Assembly (NCBI GenBank): GCA_046349615.1
Contig: JAXMBZ010000018.1
Coordinates: 1-64,000 of the forward strand
DNA length: 64,000 nt
From: JADJNY01 sp046349615
Lineage (GTDB): Bacteria; Planctomycetota; UBA1135; GCA-002686595
Direction of reading: 5' to 3'
In this document: positions 35,078-43,243 of the stretch, in pieces
Layout: every line of letters begins with the position of its first letter
Position numbering within the stretch: the first letter of the stretch is position 1
The notes under the pieces: generated by a model
Database searches by the model: none
Told to the model about the DNA's origin: nothing
Seen by the model: the letters and a program-made list of their open reading frames with translations, nothing else
Translations under genes and position numbers: made by a program

Positions 35078-36595
35078 TCAGTCCTTCTTGGGCTCGTCCT
35101 TGTGGCCGTCGTGATCGTCGTGCGGCTTCTCTTCGGGCGCCTTCTCACCCTTGTCCGTCTTCGGCTTGTCGTCGACCTTCGGACCGTCGTGGCACGGGTC
35201 GCTGCTGCCGTCGACGAACGCGCCGCCGGGCGACGTGTTGTTCGGTTCGACGCCGTTCATGAGGTGCTTCATGCGCACGTCCTTCGAACGGTCGTAGACG
35301 AGGTTGCCCGCGAGCACGACGTACTGGACCGTGCTCGTCACGCTGAGCGGATCACCGCTCATCAGCACGACGTTGCCGTCCTTGCCCGCTTCGAGCGAGC
35401 CGACGCGCTTGCCGAGGCGCAGGATCTCCGCGGGCGTGCGCGTCGCGGCTTCGAGCGCTTCCTTGCGCTCGATCCCGTTCGCGACGCACTGCGCGGCTTG
35501 GAACCAGAGCGACTGCGCGCTCGGGTTCTGCGACTGGAGCGCGTAGCGCACCTTCTTGTCGTGGAAGACCTTCGGCACGAAGGTCTCCGTCTCCTTGCCG
35601 GTCAGCGGATCACGCTCGACCCACGTCATGTTCGGCGAGAGCACGACGGGCACGCCCGCTTCCGCGATGGCGTCCGCGGCCTTCCACGAGTCGCCCTCGA
35701 GCACGAGCACCGTGTTCGCGAGGAACCCGTTCGTGCGCGCGACCTCGAGCGCGAGGCTCACCGCCGAGCCCGAGTCGCAGTAGATGAACGCGGGGAGCTT
35801 GCCTTCGACGAGACGGAGCAGCGGCTCCTTCTGATCGTCGATCTCGCCGCGCGGGATCATCTCGAGGCCCGGCACCTTCCAGGTCGCCTTGCTGTCGAAG
35901 GCGCGCCCGTTCTTGTTCTCTTCCTTCTCGAGGTCCTTGCCCTGGTAGAGCGCTTCGCGCCGCGCGTAGTCCTTCCCGTCCTTCTTGTCCTGGACGAGCT
36001 TCTCGAGGTACTGGCGCAGATCGAGGAACGCCTTGCGGAGCTCCTGCGCCTGCGTCGCGCGCGAACGACCCGGCCGCGCGCCGGCGACGAGCTTCAGGCC
36101 CGAGCCCTGCTTCACGAGCATCTGCTCGATCGTCAGACCGAAGGGCTTCACGACCATGCCCTGGCCGCCGATCACGCACGCGTTGCCCTGCTGCACGTTG
36201 ATCGTGAGCACGCCCGCGCGCAGCGAGTCCTCGAAGTAGAAGCTGATCGGATCGATCGAGTCGCGCACGTCGAGGAACGGCGCCACGGGCACGTTCTCGT
36301 TCGGACGGTCCATGCCGCGGTTCGAGTGCGCCTCGACCCAGCCGGGGAACGCGACGAGCTCGGGATGGTCGAGCACTTCGGCGTCCCACGCGGCCTTCGC
36401 GTCGGCCGCGACGCCGGTGATCTTGCCGTCCTCGATCGTGATCACGCCGTTCACGATGTCGGGGCCGTTCATCGTGATCACGCGACCGGCCTTGATCGCG
36501 ATCTTGCCGTTCCCCGCGAGCGCGTCGGGCGCGAGCGCGAAGAGTCCGAGGGTCAGGGCCGTGCAGGCGAACGTGCGGTTTCTCAGCTGGGACAT
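35078..36595 (-). CDS. Exported amidohydrolase-fold protein with HxN motif and His-rich tail (operon member 4)
   Basis: This 505-residue protein has a signal peptide (CTALTLGLFALAPDALA). The metal motif reads PGWVEAHSN (His90, Asn92), so one histidine remains. The C-terminal signature RVGSLEAGKDGNVVLMSGDPLSV is intact. A Lys/Asp insert (LEKLVQDKKDGKDYARREAL) lies mid-barrel. The last 35 residues are rich in His, Asp, Glu and Lys (PHDDHDGHKDEPKKD) and could bind metal. It follows the previous gene after 174 bases, the largest gap in the operon, which could hold an internal promoter. Catalysis is doubtful. Confidence 0.87.
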   Translation of the reverse strand: MSQLRNRTFACTALTLGLFALAPDALAGNGKIAIKAGRVITMNGPDIVNGVITIEDGKITGVAADAKAAWDAEVLDHPELVAFPGWVEAHSNRGMDRPNENVPVAPFLDVRDSIDPISFYFEDSLRAGVLTINVQQGNACVIGGQGMVVKPFGLTIEQMLVKQGSGLKLVAGARPGRSRATQAQELRKAFLDLRQYLEKLVQDKKDGKDYARREALYQGKDLEKEENKNGRAFDSKATWKVPGLEMIPRGEIDDQKEPLLRLVEGKLPAFIYCDSGSAVSLALEVARTNGFLANTVLVLEGDSWKAADAIAEAGVPVVLSPNMTWVERDPLTGKETETFVPKVFHDKKVRYALQSQNPSAQSLWFQAAQCVANGIERKEALEAATRTPAEILRLGKRVGSLEAGKDGNVVLMSGDPLSVTSTVQYVVLAGNLVYDRSKDVRMKHLMNGVEPNNTSPGGAFVDGSSDPCHDGPKVDDKPKTDKGEKAPEEKPHDDHDGHKDEPKKD

Positions 36596-36769
36596 GGGGT
36601 TTTCCGCGTCTCTCGAAGCAGGTGCTTCGCGGTCGGGGGGTCGTGTTCTTCGGGGCGTGCGTCGCGCGCGGTGACGCTGCGCGGCGCGTTCGTTCGGGTT
36701 CGTGTTCGAAGGGCCGCGCATCGCACGGCGAGTGCGGGGTGCGAGCGAACGTCGCCCGCACCCGTGAGG

Positions 36770-38020
36770 TCAGTTCTTCGGTCGCGGGTCGACGCGCAGC
36801 ACGCCGTCGACGATCACACCGATCACGCGCGAGGTCGGCTCGAAGGGCTCGCCGTTCCAAAGCACGAGGTCGGCGTCCTTGCCGACCTCGAGGGAACCGA
36901 CGCGGTCTTCGACGCCGAGCAAGCGCGCGGGCTGGATCGTCACGGCCTCGAGCGCCGCTTCGAACGGCAACCCGCCGCGCATCGCGTATCCGGCCTGCAT
37001 CGCGAGCCGCTCCTCGAACGAGGTCGCGCCGTGCGCGCTGAGCGCGACGGGCACGCCTTGCTCGACGAGGAGCTCTGCGACGTTCCACGCCATGAACGCG
37101 CCGTCCTCGGTGCGACCGACGACGGGGAAGGGCGGGAGGACGACCGGCGTCTTGGAGCGCACGAGGAGCTGCGGCTCCTTCCACGCTTCCGCGGCGGCGT
37201 CGATCACGAGGCGCGGCTTGCCGAGGCCTTCGCGCTCCATCTCCTCCTTGAGGAAGACGGCGGTGCGGATGTCCTGCGTCGTCCACGCTTGGATCGAGAG
37301 CGTGAGCTTGCCCGCGAGCACGTCCGCCATGCGCTCCATGCCGGGGAACGCCTTCGACGGATCCTGCTTCGCCTGCGCGGTGTCCCAGAACGCCTTGCGC
37401 CACTCCCACTCGACGCCCATGCGCGTCGTCGGACGGCGCGAGTAGAAGTCGGTCGGGCGGCCGTAGGCCGGGTGGTTGCCTTGGCTCGGTTGCCCGCCGA
37501 TCGCGCCGCGGAGCACGGCGTCCGGACGAACGGTGCGCGAAGCGACGCTCTCGCCGCCCGCGGTCTTGAGGACGACGCCGAGCCCGCCGACGACGTCGAA
37601 GTCGGGCGGGTTCACGAGCACCGTCGTCACGCCGCACGCGACTTGGCGATCCCAGTCGGGCAGGTGGAGGTCGACCGCGTTCGCGACGCGCAGCTCGGGC
37701 GCGACCTCACGCGACTGCTCGACGGACTCCATCGAGACTCCGACGCGCGCGCTCGCGTCGATCAGGCCCGCGGTCACCGCGTAGGCCTTGAGCACGCTCG
37801 TCGAGTCCGACGGATCGCTCGCCGGAGTGACCGAGCTGATCTTCCCGTTGTTGACGGTGACCGAGCCCTTCTCCACCACGCGACCCGTCGACGTGTAGAT
37901 CTTCTCCGCGCTGACGACCCACGCTTTGCGCTCGTCCTTGTCCTGAGCGTTCGTCGAAGCGAACGCGCTCGAGGTGAGCGCGGCGCAGACGAGACCGCCG
38001 AACATCCAGTGCATCTTCAT
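36770..38020 (-). CDS. Exported amidohydrolase-fold protein, HxH motif lost (operon member 3)
   Basis: This 416-residue protein has a signal peptide (MFGGLVCAALTSSAFA). The metal motif reads AGLIDASARVG, with Ser90 and Arg92 instead of histidines. The N-terminal strand pair VTVNNGKISSV and the C-terminal signature RVGSLEVGKDADLVLWNGEPFEP are kept. The barrel contains AVDLHLPDWDRQVACGVTTVLV, matching the position after the first strand in paralogues. The ATG overlaps the upstream stop (ATGA). It is expected to be a non-metal fold member, perhaps a partner of the catalytic members. Confidence 0.87.
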   Translation of the reverse strand: MKMHWMFGGLVCAALTSSAFASTNAQDKDERKAWVVSAEKIYTSTGRVVEKGSVTVNNGKISSVTPASDPSDSTSVLKAYAVTAGLIDASARVGVSMESVEQSREVAPELRVANAVDLHLPDWDRQVACGVTTVLVNPPDFDVVGGLGVVLKTAGGESVASRTVRPDAVLRGAIGGQPSQGNHPAYGRPTDFYSRRPTTRMGVEWEWRKAFWDTAQAKQDPSKAFPGMERMADVLAGKLTLSIQAWTTQDIRTAVFLKEEMEREGLGKPRLVIDAAAEAWKEPQLLVRSKTPVVLPPFPVVGRTEDGAFMAWNVAELLVEQGVPVALSAHGATSFEERLAMQAGYAMRGGLPFEAALEAVTIQPARLLGVEDRVGSLEVGKDADLVLWNGEPFEPTSRVIGVIVDGVLRVDPRPKN

Positions 38021-39105
38021 CGTTCCTCCGCGGAGTACACGCGCTTCCCGTCGACGTAGACCGCGGAGACGGCGCTCGAGAGCTCCATCGGGTCCCCGCT
38101 CCAGAGCACGAAGTCGGCGTCGAGGCCCGGCTCGAGACTGCCGACGCGCTTCTCGACGCCCGCGATGCGAGCGGACTCGGAGGTCAACGCGCGCCAGGCC
38201 TTGTCGCGCGCGAGACCTTCTCGGACGCACAACGCAGCCGACAACCGAAGCTGCGCGGCGTGGCTCGCGGGCGCATCGAGGCCGAAACCGAACGGAACGT
38301 CCGCGGTGCCGAGCGCGACGATCGCGCGCAGCGTGCGGCGGTCTTCGCCGGGGCGCAGCGTCGGCGTCACGACGGCGAGCCCGGAGCCCTTCACCGTGTT
38401 CGCGACCTCGCCCGTCCATTCCGCGCCGGCGAGCGCGCCCTTGAGCTTGTGACGCTTCGCGAAATCGATCGCGCGCAGGACGTCGCTCGGCGTCGAGACC
38501 TCGAAGAGCGCGGGGATTTCGCCCTGCTTGCACTTCTCGAGGGTGCCGGTCGGCTTCTCGAACAACCGGTCGAGCTCGGCGACTCCGCCGGAGTAGCTGG
38601 TCGGAAAGCGGTTGTTCGCGAGGTTCTGACTCGAGAAACCGAGGCTGATCTGTGCTTCGCGAGCGACGAAGTTGCGACCTGCGGTCTTCACGACGGCGCT
38701 CGCTCCGCCGACCAGGCTTTGCGGCAACGGTGTGAGCACGAGGCTCGTGATGCCCTCGCGCGTCAGATCCGCGACGTCGGGATTCGTCGGATCGAACGCC
38801 CAGGCGACGCGCGCCTCCGGCAGGGCCGCCCGTGTCGTGTCCCGCAGCTCGCCGAGCGCGCCCGAGTACCCGTGGAGCGCGATCAGCCCCGCGCTGAGCC
38901 AGCCCTTGTGATCGATGCGTCCGGCGTCGCTCGGGACTTCGACGTCCTTCTCGGCTCCGACGCGAGTGATCTTGCCGTCCTCGACGAGGACGACCCCCGA
39001 GTCGAGCGTGCGGCCGTCGGCCAGGAGGACGTGCTCGGCGCGGATCGCGAGCGGACGCTCGGCGGCGCCGGCGGTCAGGAGAAGGAGGAATGTCAGCGGA
39101 CTCAT
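38017..39105 (-). CDS. Short exported amidohydrolase-fold protein, HxY motif (operon member 2)
   Basis: At 362 residues this is the smallest member. A short signal (LTFLLLLTAGAA) is followed by AIRAEHVLLADGRTLDSG and VEDGKITRVG. The metal motif is AGLIALHGYSG (His78 retained, Tyr80 replaces the second histidine). The C-terminal signature is RVGSLEPGLDADFVLWSGDPMEL. Part of the barrel seems shortened in comparison with the canonical members. It starts one base after the first operon gene and overlaps the next by ATGA. Catalysis is doubtful. Confidence 0.85.
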   Translation of the reverse strand: MSPLTFLLLLTAGAAERPLAIRAEHVLLADGRTLDSGVVLVEDGKITRVGAEKDVEVPSDAGRIDHKGWLSAGLIALHGYSGALGELRDTTRAALPEARVAWAFDPTNPDVADLTREGITSLVLTPLPQSLVGGASAVVKTAGRNFVAREAQISLGFSSQNLANNRFPTSYSGGVAELDRLFEKPTGTLEKCKQGEIPALFEVSTPSDVLRAIDFAKRHKLKGALAGAEWTGEVANTVKGSGLAVVTPTLRPGEDRRTLRAIVALGTADVPFGFGLDAPASHAAQLRLSAALCVREGLARDKAWRALTSESARIAGVEKRVGSLEPGLDADFVLWSGDPMELSSAVSAVYVDGKRVYSAEER

Positions 39106-39106
39106 C

Positions 39107-40576
39107 TCAACCCTCCGGAGTGACGACCAGGCGGCCGGCGGAAACGACGTAGCGAACTCGACCGCCGCTCGTCAGCGGGTCACCGTCGAGCAGCAGCAGA
39201 TCCGCATCTTTCCCGCGCTCCACGCTGCCGATCCGATCGTCGACGTCGAAGAGCCGCGCGGCACCGAGCGTGAGCGCGTCGAACGCCGCATCTCGATCCA
39301 GACCGTTGCCGATCGCGAGCTGGACGAGCAGCGGCAGATCGCGCGTCGCCGCCGGATCGAGACCACCCGAGCCGAGGAACACACCCACGCCCGAGCGAGC
39401 GAGGCGAGCCGGGAGCGAGAGATCCGCCGCTTCGAACTCGTCGGGGGCCCCACGGCCGTTGAGGGCGGGAGCGAGGATCACGGGGATGTGGCGCTCGACC
39501 AGGCGCGCGGCCAGCGGAATCGCTTCGCTCGCACCGACGAGCACGAGGCGCACCCGATCTTGTTTCTCGGTGCCGGACAGGAGTCCGCGCAGCTCGGCGA
39601 AGCGATTCACCTGAACCGCCAGCGGCAGGTCTCCGTCCGCCACGCTCGCGAGGACTTCGGCGTCGTCGTCGAAGCGCGGCGCCTGGGGCTTCTTGTCCTC
39701 CTTGTACTTCTTCTCCTCGAACTTCTTGCCCTTCTCCTTCGCGTCCTTCTCTTCCTTCTCGCGGTCCTTCTTCGCCTTCTTGAAGTCCTTGTCGAGCTCG
39801 GTCTCCTTCTCGGCGATCTTCTTCTGCCACTCCTCCAGGTCGTGGCGGTACTCGTTCTTCGCGATCAGGTAGTTGCGGCCGCTCTCGATCGCCGACGCAA
39901 CGCGATCGACGTCGGCGAGACGATCGAAGGGATCCATGCCGCGCGAGCCTCGATCGCGCTGCACGACCTGGCCGTCGACGATCTCGAAGGAAGGGCCCGA
40001 GTTGCTCGCGTTCGCGGTGAGGCCGACGCTCATTCCAACGGCAGCGGCAGCATCCACGACAGCGGCTTCCGTGGGCAGGCCCGGCGCAACTCGCAGCACG
40101 GCGCCGACGCCGCTGACGCGCGAGGTCGTCCCCGCCTGCACTCGAACGCTGGTCACGCCCGCTCGCAGGGCCTCGCGTCGCAACGGTTCGTCCGACTGCA
40201 GATCGAGCGCATCGACCGCGCGCGTCGCCGGAGACGTCCCGGCATCGCGGAGCGCGTCACCGGAGATTCCCAGCGCGCTCCAAGGATCGATGAAGCCCGC
40301 ACAGATCACCTTGGCGGTGAGCTCCTGTGCGCCCTCCGGCTTCGTCAGGTCGGCACCGACCGCCGTGATCTTGCCGTTGCTCACCAGCACGGCCGCGTTC
40401 TCGAGCACGTGGCCCGGACGGACCACGACGCGCTCGGCGCGGAGAAACAGACTCGGGGCAGTGGACGGCTTGGGATTGGACGGGGCATCGCCCTGGGCGA
40501 TCGCCCGCGGGGCACAAAGTCCCGCAAGCATCGACAGGGCGACACAAGTCGCGGTCCCACGGGGGGAGAGACGCAT
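39107..40576 (-). CDS. Exported amidohydrolase-fold protein, HxH motif lost (operon member 1)
   Basis: This 489-residue protein is encoded by the first gene of the ten-gene array. The signal peptide is CVALSMLAGLCAPRAIA. The metal motif reads AGFIDPWSALG, with Trp99 and Ala101 in place of the histidines. A long Lys/Glu/Asp coiled segment (about 235-300, containing EEWQKKIAEKETELDKDFKK) is inserted in the barrel, similar in kind to inserts of members 5 and 9. The C-terminal signature is RIGSVERGKDADLLLLDGDPLTSG. The region upstream has a weak promoter candidate. Probably non-catalytic. Confidence 0.85.
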   Translation of the reverse strand: MRLSPRGTATCVALSMLAGLCAPRAIAQGDAPSNPKPSTAPSLFLRAERVVVRPGHVLENAAVLVSNGKITAVGADLTKPEGAQELTAKVICAGFIDPWSALGISGDALRDAGTSPATRAVDALDLQSDEPLRREALRAGVTSVRVQAGTTSRVSGVGAVLRVAPGLPTEAAVVDAAAAVGMSVGLTANASNSGPSFEIVDGQVVQRDRGSRGMDPFDRLADVDRVASAIESGRNYLIAKNEYRHDLEEWQKKIAEKETELDKDFKKAKKDREKEEKDAKEKGKKFEEKKYKEDKKPQAPRFDDDAEVLASVADGDLPLAVQVNRFAELRGLLSGTEKQDRVRLVLVGASEAIPLAARLVERHIPVILAPALNGRGAPDEFEAADLSLPARLARSGVGVFLGSGGLDPAATRDLPLLVQLAIGNGLDRDAAFDALTLGAARLFDVDDRIGSVERGKDADLLLLDGDPLTSGGRVRYVVSAGRLVVTPEG

Positions 40577-40720
40577 CTCGGCTCCTTACTCGGCGGTCGA
40601 TTTCTCGATCCAGGGACGGAACGGGGACATGCGTCCGCGCGCGGCCGTCCGGCCGGGTCGTGAATGGGGGCGCATCCTATTCAAGGCGCCTCGCTCCGCG
40701 CCAGAGAGCGAAGGTTGGAA

Positions 40721-40749
40721 ATCCCTGGCACTGACCTACTTACGGTCAA
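40721..40749 (-). promoter_or_regulatory. Weak promoter candidate for the amidohydrolase operon
   Basis: On the minus strand TTGACC (40749-40744) is followed after 17 bases by AGGGAT (40726-40721). The -35 is a good match and the -10 poor. The same TTGACC, preceded by a similar GTTACC/GTAAC, occurs upstream of the calcium-repeat protein gene. The untranslated leader would be about 140 bases. Confidence 0.25.
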
Positions 40750-40880
40750 GTTACGGGCGTTCGGCGGGGAGCCCTCGGTTCCGCTCGTTCGAACCGACGC
40801 CTTCCTCCAGATGAGATTCCTCACGAAGATCCGCCGACCGCCGCGTTCGCCCGTCCGAAGGACCTCGGCTGAACGCCCTC

Positions 40881-41414
40881 ATGCCCGGACCTCGACCCCG
40901 CGGCTTGCACCCGCTGCTCCTCGAGCAGAGCTACTGGCGTAACCGGTTGCAAGTACTGAAGTTGGCGCGGCCGTCCGTCCTACTCATCCCGCGACCGGAG
41001 CTGGCGACTCACGCGGTCGACGTCGACGAATTCCGGATCCGGACCCACGATGGGATCCGCCTGTTCGGGCTGCGTGCGCGCCACCGACTGGGGACTTCGA
41101 CCACACCGGCTCGGATCCGCGTCGTCGGCCCGTGCGAGCTGCCGGAAGTCGACCCGGCCGCACTCCAGCCGGGTGAAACCGAGTTCGTGTTCCAGTCTCC
41201 CGCCGGCCGACGCCTCGAGGACCGGGTGCTCGACGTCCTGCGCATCTGCCAGGTCGCGACCCAGCACGAGGATGTCCGCGCCGGAGAGGTTCAGCTCCTC
41301 AGTGACGAACTGGACGAGTTCCTGATCGCCTCGCACCTGCTCTCCGAAGAGCTGCCCGCGCCGCTGTCGGAGCTCGAAGGCGGGGCCTCCCTGCCGGAAC
41401 GCCGGGCGCGCTGA
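40881..41414 (+). CDS. Unknown soluble protein
   Basis: This 177-residue protein is not recognised. It lacks signal and membrane segments. Features are an N-terminal LLLEQSYWRNRLQVLKLARPSV, a strand-rich middle (IRTHDGIRLFGLRAR, ARIRVVGPCELPEVDP) and an acidic helical end (LLSDELDEFLIASHLLSEEL). Codon choice and lack of stop codons fit a real gene. It is divergent from the amidohydrolase operon and convergent with deoC, sharing an inverted repeat with it at the stop codons. Confidence 0.6.
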   Translation: MPGPRPRGLHPLLLEQSYWRNRLQVLKLARPSVLLIPRPELATHAVDVDEFRIRTHDGIRLFGLRARHRLGTSTTPARIRVVGPCELPEVDPAALQPGETEFVFQSPAGRRLEDRVLDVLRICQVATQHEDVRAGEVQLLSDELDEFLIASHLLSEELPAPLSELEGGASLPERRAR

Positions 41415-41456
41415 CCGCACCCCCTCCAGGCTCGCTTCGGGTGCTCAGGCGGTCAG
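41411..41456. terminator. Inverted repeat spanning two convergent stop codons
   Basis: CTGACCGC (41411-41418) and GCGGTCAG (41449-41456) are perfectly complementary. The left arm contains the TGA of the + strand gene and the right arm the stop of deoC. Inner bases CACC/GGTG may extend pairing. No T-run follows on either strand, so termination is plausible but not certain. Confidence 0.4.
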
Positions 41457-42331
41457 TATCCGCCGCTCGACTTCCCACCTTGGACGATCTGCACCGAAGC
41501 TGAGGCACCCAGCCGCGTCGCCCCGGCTTCGATCATCGACCGGGCTCCCGCGAGGTCGCGAACGCCGCCCGAGGCCTTCACGCCCATCGTGGGCCCGACG
41601 ACCCGGCGCATGAGCGCGATGTCGGCCGCGGTCGCCCCGCCCTTGCTGAAGCCGGTCGACGTCTTCACGAAGTCGGCCCCCGCGGACTGAGCCAGACGGC
41701 AGGCGGTCTCTTTCTCTGCGTCCGTGAGCAGCGCGGTCTCGAGGATCACCTTCAAACGCGCGCCGAGCCCATGGCAGGTGTTCGCGACGCCCTCGATGTC
41801 GCGGCGCACGAAGTCGTGGTCACCCGACTTCAACGCGCCCACGTTGAGGACCATGTCGATCTCGCTCGCACCATCCTCGATCGCGCGGCGCGCCTCGAAG
41901 GCCTTCGCCTCGGGCACCATCGCCCCGAGCGGAAACCCGACGACGGCGCAGACCAGGACGTCGCTGCCCTGCAGGATCTCGCGACACCGGCGAACCCAGG
42001 TGCCGTTCACGCAGACGGAGGCGAACCCGAAGCGACGTGCCTCGTCGCAGAGCTTGTCGACCTCGGCGCGCGTGGCCTCGGGCTTCAAGAGCGTGTGATC
42101 GATGTACTTCGCGAGCGTCCCGACCCTCGAGGGGTCCATCGCCGACGCACCGATCCGGCACGCACCGGCCGTGATGACCTCCCCCGCCCCCTCCGCGCTC
42201 CAGTCGATGCAGACGGACGTGCACCCCCACTGACCGAATCCGCCGATCGAACTGACGCCGTGTTCGAGGATCTGGCGCGCGATCTCGGTGAGGAGGTCCT
42301 CGAGGCGTGCGGGGTCGATGGTCTGGCTCAT
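41453..42331 (-). CDS. deoC: Deoxyribose-phosphate aldolase with N-terminal targeting-like extension
   Basis: This 292-residue DeoC reversibly splits 2-deoxyribose 5-phosphate to glyceraldehyde 3-phosphate and acetaldehyde. The barrel starts near residue 72 (YIDHTLLKPEATRAEV). Asp159 lies in EIDMVLNVG, Lys223 in FVKTSTGF is the Schiff-base lysine, and Lys252 in GVKASGGVR is the second catalytic lysine. The 70-residue extension begins with a predicted amphipathic helix (DPARLEDLLTEIARQILEHG), then a Cys/Gly segment (GGFGQWGCTSVCIDW). That helix resembles encapsulation peptides of bacterial microcompartment enzymes. The start overlaps the rpiB-like stop by ATGA, so the two are translated together. 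Confidence 0.95.
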   Translation of the reverse strand: MSQTIDPARLEDLLTEIARQILEHGVSSIGGFGQWGCTSVCIDWSAEGAGEVITAGACRIGASAMDPSRVGTLAKYIDHTLLKPEATRAEVDKLCDEARRFGFASVCVNGTWVRRCREILQGSDVLVCAVVGFPLGAMVPEAKAFEARRAIEDGASEIDMVLNVGALKSGDHDFVRRDIEGVANTCHGLGARLKVILETALLTDAEKETACRLAQSAGADFVKTSTGFSKGGATAADIALMRRVVGPTMGVKASGGVRDLAGARSMIEAGATRLGASASVQIVQGGKSSGGY

Positions 42332-43191
42332 GGTGCGTTGGACGGGGTCGCGCGCGCTCCCGGCGCGCGTGCGTAGTGCCGCTCGATGGCCGTGATCTTC
42401 GCGATGCGGCGGCCGTGTCTTTCCTCGCCCCACGGCGTCGAAAGGAAGGTCTGGAGGATCTCGAGCGCGGCCGACGGCGAAAGCCGCTTCCCGCCCAGCG
42501 TCAGGACGTTCGCGTAGTTGTGCTCACGGGCGTTCTTGGCGCTCGCGACGTCCCAGCAGTTGGCGGCGCGCACACCGGGGACCTTGTTCGCTGCCATTGC
42601 GGAGCCGATGCCTGCGCCGTCGATGCACACACCGATGTCGGCTCGTCCCTCCGACACGGCCTCCGCGACGGCCCGGGCATAGTCGGGGTAGTCCACGGAG
42701 TTCTCGTCGTGCGAACCGAGGTCGAGCAACACGTGTCCCGAACCGCGTAGCTCTTCGAGGAGCGCACGCTTCGTCGCGAAGCCGCCGTGATCGCCGCCGA
42801 ACGCGAGGCGCACTCGTCCGTCCTCGCGGCGAGCGTCGCCCGCGGCGGTGAGGCCGCGCTCGACGAGTGCGATCCGTCGTCGCCACGCTTCCTCGCGAGC
42901 GAGGGCGGTCACCTGCGCACCGCGGGGGAAATCGAAGCGTCCGCCGTCCGGCACCCGGCGCAGGTCGTCGACCGTCACGAGTTCGGCGCCCCCCCGCTGA
43001 CCGCCGCGCGACTCGTCCCGCTTCGGCCGGAGCGGCTCGCCCTCGGGCTCCACGGTGACGTGGATGCCTGCCATGCGTTCGACGCCGGGCACGGACCCGT
43101 GCGCCCCTGCGTGTTCGGCACGCCCGCGCTCGGAGAGCGCGCGTCCGACGGCGCGGCGCGCGAGGGCGCGCAGGTCCTGGTCGCTCGTCAT
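42328..43191 (-). CDS. RpiB/LacAB-type sugar-phosphate isomerase with long N-terminal extension
   Basis: This 287-residue protein has an RpiB fold at its C-terminal end (about 126-275): FGGDHGG, SVDYPDYA, IGSAMAANKVPGVRAA and NVLTLGGKRLSPS. The usual catalytic Cys of the ICGTGIG loop is Asp here (CIDGAGIG), with a Cys two residues earlier, so it belongs to a variant subgroup. The first 20 residues (SDQDLRALARRAVGRALSERG) form a likely amphipathic helix. Residues 71-110 (LVTVDDLRRVPDGGRFDFPRGAQVTALARE) match a segment often seen in microcompartment-associated enzymes. ATG 43191 is preferred; GTG 43212 would add seven residues. deoC follows directly, a pairing typical of sugar-phosphate microcompartments. 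Confidence 0.85.
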   Translation of the reverse strand: MTSDQDLRALARRAVGRALSERGRAEHAGAHGSVPGVERMAGIHVTVEPEGEPLRPKRDESRGGQRGGAELVTVDDLRRVPDGGRFDFPRGAQVTALAREEAWRRRIALVERGLTAAGDARREDGRVRLAFGGDHGGFATKRALLEELRGSGHVLLDLGSHDENSVDYPDYARAVAEAVSEGRADIGVCIDGAGIGSAMAANKVPGVRAANCWDVASAKNAREHNYANVLTLGGKRLSPSAALEILQTFLSTPWGEERHGRRIAKITAIERHYARAPGARATPSNAP

Positions 43192-43243
43192 CGTGGGGCG
43201 TGACTCTCCCACCCCGCCCCAAAACGGTCAAGCGAGGTGCCGA

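Noticed and set aside
32171..38059. Open frame of 1962 codons on the + strand, antisense to the amidohydrolase genes
   Set aside because: It mirrors the real genes in the opposite frame; its translation is Arg/Val/Leu/Asp-rich with no domain. Such long shadows follow from GC-rich third positions.
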